DNA from: Quercus robur
Lineage: Eukaryota > Streptophyta > Magnoliopsida > Fagales > Fagaceae
NCBI RefSeq assembly: GCF_932294415.1
Contig: NC_065542.1
Span: forward strand, 41,567,942-41,631,941
Length of the DNA stretch: 64,000 nucleotides
Reading direction: 5' to 3'
Position 1 is the stretch's first letter; each line of letters opens with the position of its first letter. The notes beneath the pieces were generated by a model. That model was not told where the DNA came from and did not search any database. It saw only the letters and a list, made by a program, of their open reading frames with translations. The position numbers were made by a program, and so were the translations under genes. This document shows, in pieces, positions 57,298 to 64,000 of this stretch.

Positions 57298-59420
57298 CTA
57301 AATTGAGGGAGCCACAATCTTGTCCCCTTGGCCCAAATCAGTTCCTTCAGCAATGATAACGTCTTCCCCACCACCACCACTAGCTGTCACTTCCTCTTGT
57401 TCCTTAGCCTCATCAGCCAGAATTTCAATGTTGATAGTTTCAAAGTTGAGGTTAGAGAAATCCACGACTAGACTATGGTGCTTCATCGTCCACCTACGCA
57501 GAAGCTTAAAGCCTTTGAAGTATTGGATGAACTGGAGGTTGGAAAAATGCTCAAATTTCATAAACTGTTGGATGACCTTTTCCCGCTCAGCATCGATCTT
57601 AAGAAGAGCTACCTTTCCTCATCCTTCTGAATGATGAGCATCTTCTCCACTCTCAGGGCTTTGCTGAGTTCCTTAACCTTCTCCCTTGCTTTGTTCGCCT
57701 CGTCCATTGCCTCGTTAAGGTCCTTCCTTATCTTGGAACTTTCTGCCTCAACAGACTCCAGTTTGAACTTTAAACCTGCACCATCTTATGTTTATGACAA
57801 CTAACCAACTTATGAGAAGGAATGGATAACAAACTTCTAAGCTCATTGTCAATAACCACATTAGGAGCTCATCCAAGGGCTATAGCTGGATCATCCCAAA
57901 AACTCTTCCCAACCTTGCCCTTTCCCTTCGAGCAAGTGGTGGGAGGAGTAGAAGCCGTAACTTCAGGAGACAGAGTCGAAGAAGATGGGATAATTTGGAC
58001 AGATAGGGAAACCATGGCATCACCCTTCTCGTCGTGAAGCTTTCTCCTCTTCAGATCCGTGGCAAGCTGAGACAAGGTTTCATTCTTCATTCCTCTAATG
58101 TGAGCATACTTCTCCATACTATACCTAGTGGCCATTTCCGCTAGCAAAGAGAGCGAGATGAGTAATCATACAAAGTGACAAAAAGAATTTCAGAAATGAA
58201 CTTACTTTTTTCCTCTCGACGAATCTTTTCTAACATGTACTCAGAAGGCTCAGGTCCAAGACAGCAATCAAACAAGTGACGAGGATCAACCATATCATCA
58301 AAATCCTCAATTTCTCGGGCAAAAGCAAGGGTAGCTTGGACTCGCTCACGGTGTTGACTCTCCAATTCAGGATGATCAAAAGCTGCAAGATCACGAAAGA
58401 AGCAATGTTATATATGTAAGAGTTAAATGAAGAAGTCAAGAAAAATGATAAAAAAAAAAAAAAAAAAAAATACTCACCCAATGTTGGGACTTCCATTTTC
58501 GCAATAACCTTGGGACTTCACCCTAGAGGTCGTCAAACATGGTTTCCCATCAGTTCCAGAGATGAAAAATATTGTGATTTCCAATCACAAAAAGAAGGAG
58601 GAAACCTAGAGATGACCCTAGATTTTCTATCCCAAGGCAAAAGCTCAAAATACCCATAATGGGTAGAAGGTATCAATGATATAAATACAGAAATTCATTC
58701 AAAGTTATCATGTCCCCCTCATAGGTGGACATCCAAATCAACATACAACTTATGATCGTCCTCTAGGCATTAAGGACGAGCTGGCTAGGGACAATTTGGA
58801 AATTCGAAAGAAGTTGCATAATAAATGGATGGATGGGAAAACGAAGACCACATAGAAAAGCAACTTCGTAGAAACACACTTCGCCATGAGCAAAACTACA
58901 AGCCTTCTCGCTAGAACAGAGCAAGCAAACAGTGGTTCCTTTGGGGAATTGAAATATTTTTCTAAAACCTTTCAATTTCTTTGCCTTTAAAGAACAAAGT
59001 TCAGAAAGGGCATGCAAGGGAGTTGAAGAAGAATACAAAGGAAATTTTGACGTAGCTTTATCAACCTCCATACAGAGAGATTCAGCATTTGATGATAGCC
59101 CTATCTCTAGCTCACTCGACCTAACATCATCTCGCCTATATTCTATAGAAGTCATTTCTAGGTGGTGTTTAATCAAGGAATGGCAGATTAAAGGATAAAG
59201 GGCGAGTAAAATGGGTTTGAAAGCAGTAAAACGAGACACAAAAAGACTTGCTTGGGGATGTCAACCAAAAGCATACTCAAGATAGACTCTTAATCTAGCA
59301 AAGAAAACGGAAATAGAGGGGCACTCCTGTCTAAAGAAATCAAAATCAACCATCAAGAAAGCATGAAGAAGAAGAACCTTACCAATAAGAGAAAGGGTTT
59401 GAAATGTGAAATCCTTCGAA
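57298..59420 (-). pseudogene. Element 4 antisense gene (Transposase_28-like, coiled coil), decayed
   Basis: Exons inferred: exon 1 to 58478 (with AFLCGLRFPIHPF, VPSQLVLNA and, further on, a decayed WK..FFVSG region), phase-1 intron 58383-58477, exon 2 58382-58206 (177 bp), phase-1 intron 58141-58205, exon 3 from 58140 (MATRYSMEKYAHIRG), and a probable last exon from about 57773 encoding a coiled coil (ESVEAESSKIRKDLNEAMDE). The final segment ends at a stop at 57298. Stops and frameshifts lie in exon 1 and in the coiled-coil exon (near 57610). Exon sizes and intron phases match element 1 closely although the proteins are diverged. The start codon is not clear. Confidence 0.75.
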
Positions 59421-59686
59421 GCTTTAGGCACAAAGAAAATAAGACAAAAGGAGCAAAACGGTTTTTCCTAAAAAAGGGAAAAATGAAGTTAAGGCGCGCC
59501 AAAACCTAGAAAATCTCGCACATACCACAAATAAAACAGGGACACATGTTTGTCATCTGACAAAGAGGTCATATCACATCAACTACAACAGAAGATTTTC
59601 GGGAAGCAAAAAGATGCAAACCGTCGCAACTAATCATATTCCTATTCTTGTCCCAACACTGGATGACAAAGGAATAGGGGGGCAAC

Positions 59687-60256
59687 TAACGGAGCCATGA
59701 ATAAATAGTAGTCCATTAAGATGGACGACTGTAAAGCACATTATGCCCGTCATTAAGACAAACAATCACAACACATTAAAAGCAAAAATAACTCTAGTGA
59801 CCCAGTTTGCATCATTAAGACAAACAATCACAACACATTAAAAGCAAAAATAACTCTAGTGACCCAGTTTGCAATGAGCAACGGTAGAAAGACTGTTACA
59901 AAAGACTTAATGAGCCACCTAGGCATTACAAACCTCCACTTAAAGAGAGGCTGCATTGCCATCAATGTTGTAATACCCTTCAGGTGCAACGGACAAGAGC
60001 ATTAACCCAAGGCATTGGCTATATAAAGCCAGCTAACTTAAGTAAGTACTCTCATAAGACATTTTCAGATATCATAGCACTTACTTGAGATTCTTAAGCT
60101 GAGAAAGAGATTGCCTAACTTAAGCATCGGAGGGCCTTTGGCTAGCACAATCCCGATGTCTTTCACTCTTACTCTTCTTTGTTTTCAACAGGCAAACAAG
60201 CTTGTCCATCAACATAGACGAGGAACATACTGACGAGGCAACTTTGTGCTTCATCA
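59687..60256 (+). repeat. Element 4 3' LTR
   Basis: It begins TAACGG directly after the purine tract (the expected TG is TA) and ends CTTCATCA. A TATA box (TATATAAA) is at 60020-60027. It contains an exact 62-bp duplication. Confidence 0.72.
59750..59873. repeat. Exact 62-bp tandem duplication in the element 4 LTR
   Basis: The 62-bp unit at 59750-59811 is repeated without any change at 59812-59873, upstream of the LTR TATA box. Perfect identity in an otherwise decayed element points to a recent duplication or an assembly slip. Confidence 0.93.
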
Positions 60257-61032
60257 ATGTCGATGGTCATGAGTGAAGTGCTTGGTTTTCATTAATCTAT
60301 TATTGCTAGTTAATGTTGATGGAATTTTATATGTTTAGATGAATAAGATTTCCTCATCCAGTAGGCAAAAAGAAAATTTTCCTTGTATAACATCCAAACA
60401 ATAAAACTAATATTTGACATGATTTTAATTTAGATTTTCATGCAAATGTCAATTTCTCCAAACACAACATAACTAAAGCTTTCAAGATTGCAAAAAATAA
60501 GTTAAGAAGAAGATGTAATCAATTATATTAAAATAAAAAAATAAAATCAACATTAGTTCTGATTGGATTCAGATCTTCTAGATTTCCTAGAGTGCTCTGC
60601 CAAGTAAATTTCTTTAAATCCTCACATCTCATTTAAAATTAATGGTTTAAGATGCTGTCACATCATCAATCCACTAACTTACTCTTTTAAAAACACAAAA
60701 AAAGGGATAAGCTTAGGAAGCTGCCGTGATCTTTAACGTTAGCAAACAGATCTAACCCTTTTTTTTCTTTTTTCTTTTTTGGATGGAACAAATCTCAAAC
60801 TTGGTAAATTCATCAACCCACCAATTACTCCCGCCATTTTTCCCATCTAAATCCAAAAGACACTTCTAGGCAAAACAGTTCAAGAAGAAAACCGGACTTT
60901 CTTTTACAACTCTCCTACATCCTTGAAATTTTCAATACTTTCAATTACAAATGATGGATCCATCCAGCTCAATCCCTTCAAATCGTCCATGGATGACCAT
61001 TGAAAGCTCAATGGAGGCCAAGTATATATATC

Positions 61033-61093
<61 letters not shown>

Positions 61094-61404
61094 CTTTGTT
61101 CTCTGTCTATTGTCTACTGACTAATAGTTTCTTCCTTTCTTCTTCTTCTTCTTCTTTTTTTTTTTTTTTTTTTGTTGTTTCTTTATTTCATAACTATGCT
61201 TGATATTAGATTTTTGGTTTTTTGCAATTTCACTACTGCAAAATTGTTTAATGATTGCTCAAGAAAGGCTGTGTTTTTTTGGGGTTATCCTTTACCTACA
61301 AGGTGTTTGATAATTGTTCAAGATAAGAAACAGAGCAGACAAAGAAGATAATTGTACTAGTTTGTTACCCTTAGTATAATCTTAGACAAAGAGCAAGGCC
61401 ACTA
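60257..61404. other. Noncoding spacer
   Basis: AT-rich, no gene recognised. It contains a long (CT)n tract (61036-61091) and TTC/T-rich runs near 61138-61173. Confidence 0.5.
61036..61091. repeat. (CT)n microsatellite, about 28 units
   Basis: A perfect CT tract; the open frame through it encodes Leu-Ser repeats and is not a gene. Confidence 0.95.
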
Positions 61405-61742
61405 TAATCAGAGAGAAGAAAAGAATGATTCTTATATCATGACTGTTTCATGAATGACCTGTACTTATTTAGTTTGTGGTTTGCATCTTGCTTATGCAGT
61501 AATAATCTTTTTTCTTGTAAAATTGGTAGGGCACTTGTAGTGGGTATGTGATATCCATAGTTGGACCAGTGCCACAGGGCAGTCAATGGAATTCTTTACA
61601 AGTTTTGGCAATTGGGACTCCTTTAAGTATTGTTGATTTTTAAAATTCTTAGTCTTTACTTTGTGTTTGCCCCACTATGTTTATAATTAAAAGGCCAATG
61701 CTGGGTTACTAATTCTTATTACCCTTTATTTTCACTCAAATT
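61405..61742. repeat. MULE left inverted repeat, split by a 210-bp insertion
   Basis: TAATCAGAGAGAAGAAAAGA and the following ten bases match the reverse complement of the window end exactly. After an interruption of 210 bp (61435-61644), flanked by ATTCTTA on both sides (61428-61434, 61645-61651), the match resumes with AGTCTTTACTT and continues to about 61742. Confidence 0.8.
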
Positions 61743-62201
61743 ATATATTAGAAAATCCTAAGTTAATTGATGATTCAATTGAATATTAATAAGTTAATCC
61801 ATTATGCCTCTAACCACTTGGAATCAATTGAATATCAATTAGCATGCATCTACTTTGAATCACTCAATTGTAGTCAATATTAATATAATGTATATAATAT
61901 TATTAGATTCAAGATAATTGTACTGGATCGAAAAAATATGATAGGGTTCACTACATAAAATGATATATATGTACTAGTGTAATCAATTTGCTTTGTGTTT
62001 TTGCTAATTTTTCTAATGATTTGCAAGCTGTAAGATTTGGAAATCTACTTTGGTGCTTTTCTTTTCATGTTATTGGGTTTTGCTATTGCGATGATTGTTT
62101 CAAACTTGTCTATTTAGGTTGAGTATATTAGTAATGGGACCTTGGTATATTAGTAATATTTGGAATATTAAGTTTCTTTTTTTTTTTTGTATTTTTATAG
62201 G

Positions 62202-63062
62202 ATGATGGACAATTCTTGTCAAAACAAGGATACCATGAATGATTGTACCCCGGAGGTTGGTATGGAGTTTGATACGTTAGAGGCAACTTGGATGTTTTGG
62301 AAAAATTATGGAAAACAAATGGAGTTTAGTGTTCGAAAGCATTATGCAAATAAAAGTAAGATAGATGGAGATATAACATCGAGAAGATTTTTGTGTTCTA
62401 AAGAGGGTACTCGTAAGCCTGATAAATGAGATCATCTGACCAATCAACCTCAACAAGAAACAAGGACTAATTGTCTAATACGATTGGGTGTTTCATTAGT
62501 TTGTGGGACTGGAAAGTACAAGGTGTACAATTTTGTATCTGAGCACAACCATGTTCTTCATCTTGCAGCAACTACTTTCATGATGCGATCAGAACGAAAG
62601 ATGTCTGATGTCCAAGCTTTTGCTATTGATTTAGCTTATGCTTTTGGAATTAAGCCTAAGGAGATACATAAGTTAATGAGTAGAGAGGCTGGTGGAAGGG
62701 CTACTTTTGGCTACACTAGAATTGATCAAAAAAACTATCTTTGAATTAGACGACAACAAAGCTTGATATATGGTGAAGCCGGTAGTTTATTAAGGTATTT
62801 TCAACAATAATTGGTTCAAAATCCATCATTCCATTAAGTTGTACAGTTGGATATTGAGGAGCAAAAAATTAATATATTTTGGCCTGATGCTAAAATGATA
62901 ATTGAGTATGCCCATTTTGGTGATGTTTTTAGTTTTGACACTACATTTGGCACAAACAAAGAATTTATGCATTTAGCTATGTTAATTGGTTTCAATCACC
63001 ACAAAGAGATGGTGATTTTTGGGGCTGCACTTTTATACGATGAGACAGCTGAATCATTCAAA
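62202..63062 (+). pseudogene. FAR1-related / MULE transposase remnant
   Basis: One frame (62202 onward) is preceded by a splice-acceptor-like TTTTTATAG. The first part resembles the FAR1 DNA-binding domain: GMEFDTLEATWMFWKNYG, SVRKHYANK and SRRFLCSKEG, then a Cys/His end with EHNHVL. After a linker (DLAYAFGIKPKEIHKLM) comes the start of the MULE transposase domain (FWPDAKMIIEYAHFGDVFSFDTTF, NHHKEMVIFGAALLYDETAESFK). Stops at 62427, 62742, 62808 and 62835 break the frame without shifting it. Homology ends near 63062, so the rest of the transposase core and the SWIM zinc finger are missing. FAR1-type proteins descend from such transposases. Confidence 0.85.
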
Positions 63063-63064
63063 TG

Positions 63065-63285
63065 CCAATGTTACATTTTTCTTTTGTTAAGATTGTCCCT
63101 ATTGTAAAAGAGAAGAGGGAATAGGCCATTGTTAATGCTGCCACTGTTACATTTTTCTTTTATTAAGATTGTCTCTGTTGTAAAAGAGAGGACGGGAAAG
63201 ACCATTGTTAATGTTGCCAGTGTTACATTTTTCTTTTGTTAAGATTGTCCCTGTAACAGAATAGGGGATAGGCCTTTGATATGTA
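63065..63285. repeat. Tandem repeat, about 77 bp x 3, replacing the transposase 3' part
   Basis: TGTTACATTTTTCTTTTGTT or a close variant begins each unit (near 63070, 63147 and 63224), followed by AAGATTGTC and GTAAAAGAG. It starts exactly where transposase homology stops. Confidence 0.85.
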
Positions 63286-63884
63286 GCATTTTCTCTTCTT
63301 TAAAACAATTGTATCTTGTGCAAAGTTGAAACTTCTAGATTTTAAATCAATATTATTGGCAATTTAAATGTTTTTAGCAATAAATTACATTATATTACAT
63401 GTATAGTATACAAGCATATATGAAATAACAAAGTAAGATAAGAGCGATAAAACTGATATTATTGCCAATAACTATTCATTACATATCCATAACTATTGAA
63501 ACACTGGTAATACATGAAGCATTTTGGCCACTATTGATACATATTCTTCTTAAATATTGTGATCTTTGCTAGTATCTTTTTTCCAAAGAACTAAATCCTA
63601 AAAGCCACTGTGGATGCTACTCACTAATAGCCACCCGCATAATTAGTGTGCAATCATAGATCATCAACATCCAAGCTTTCAAGTGAACCTGAAATTAGAA
63701 GCTGGAAAAAAAAGTGTCTAAGTGGGACGTAAAGATCAATATGATACATTAAATTTCTAAAAGAAAGGGAAAAAATTGTCACGTTGCAAGTTGCAACATC
63801 ATGCACTTGACAAAAATTGAGATTATAAACAAACCGGACTTGTTCTGAACTCTTTTTTAGGGGCAAAAGACTCAAAATATCATT
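63286..63884. other. MULE internal noncoding sequence
   Basis: AT-rich, no coding content recognised. Confidence 0.45.
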
Positions 63885-64000
63885 TAAGTGAAAATAAAGG
63901 GTAATAAGAATTAGTAATCAGGCATTTGTTTCAATTATAAACATAATGGGGCAAACACAAAAGTAAAGACTAAGAATCATTCTTTTCTTCTCTCTGATTA
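63885..64000. repeat. MULE right inverted repeat (runs off the window)
   Basis: The reverse complement of this end matches the left arm with a handful of differences, for example CCCATTATGTTTATAATT against CCCACTATGTTTATAATT. It lacks the 210-bp insertion found in the left arm. Confidence 0.82.

Larger units (their letters stand above)
55948..60256 (+). mobile_element. Element 4: 3' half of a Tat-lineage element
   Basis: It retains the last about 50 codons of integrase, a tandem array, the spliced antisense gene, a purine tract (GGAATAGGGGGGCAA at 59671-59685) and the 3' LTR. The 5' half is missing; sequence begins abruptly at 55948. Confidence 0.82.
61405..64000 (+). mobile_element. Mutator-like element with FAR1/MULE transposase, partial
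   Basis: A decayed FAR1-type transposase (62202-63062) lies between inverted repeats. The left arm is 61405-61434 plus 61645-61742, and the right arm, reversed, is 63885-64000, so the right end continues beyond the window. Long terminal inverted repeats around a FAR1/MULE protein indicate a Mutator-like element rather than a domesticated FAR1 gene. Confidence 0.72.

Noticed and set aside
61000-61203. 67-codon plus-strand frame
   Set aside because: Encoded by a (CT)n and T-rich tract, without a domain.
62202-63062. Domesticated FAR1/FHY3-type transcription factor gene
   Set aside because: Four stops, loss of the 3' half and surrounding inverted repeats point to a dead Mutator-like element.

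Overview
This is plant nuclear DNA, most likely from a woody eudicot; the repeat style would suit a Fagales tree, but that is a weak guess. The evidence is an intact plant-type PHT1 phosphate transporter, GT-AG introns, plant LTR-retrotransposon lineages, a tRNA-derived SINE family, and AT-rich spacers full of CT/GA/TA microsatellites. Only one gene looks functional: the phosphate transporter at 24900-26525 (+). Nearly everything else is transposable-element sequence at various stages of decay.

Layout. 1-4193: noncoding spacer with small repeats. 4194-12475: a complete Ty3/gypsy element of the Tat lineage (element 1), with 529-bp LTRs and a 5-bp target duplication. 14394-19143: an 862/884-bp duplicated flank on either side of a minus-strand non-autonomous LTR element (element 5). 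19339-19688: two SINEs with perfect target duplications. 20698-26775: the PHT1 gene, with an upstream cluster of phosphate-starvation (P1BS) motifs, a TATA box and a 2.7-kb intron in the 5' UTR. 27255-27751: a 256-bp tandem duplication. 28142-29714: a 5'-truncated L1-type LINE (-). 30774-31903: a Tourist/PIF-like DNA element. 33435-38508: a minus-strand Ty1/copia remnant split by a 1,381-bp LTR insertion. 41558-42369: a solo LTR. 43588-53290: a second Tat element (element 2), cut off at its 3' end. 53290-55653: the 5' half of a minus-strand Tat element (element 3), joined directly to element 2. 55948-60256: the 3' half of another Tat element (element 4). 61405-64000: a Mutator-like element with a FAR1/MULE transposase remnant between inverted repeats; the right repeat runs off the window.

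The most interesting shared theme is an extra spliced gene in antisense orientation downstream of pol in elements 1, 2 and 4. It has a Transposase_28-like (putative gypsy-type transposon) N-terminal domain, a coiled-coil C-terminus, and introns at matching positions and phases. In element 1 it has its own internal TATA box. A short tandem-repeat array lies between the converging 3' ends of pol and this gene in all three elements. The gag-pol frames of elements 1 and 2 carry 28 premature stops between them but no net frameshift, a pattern that points to point-mutation decay. The window also holds several tiny poly(T) insertions with 10-16 bp target duplications, which look like extremely truncated retroposition events.
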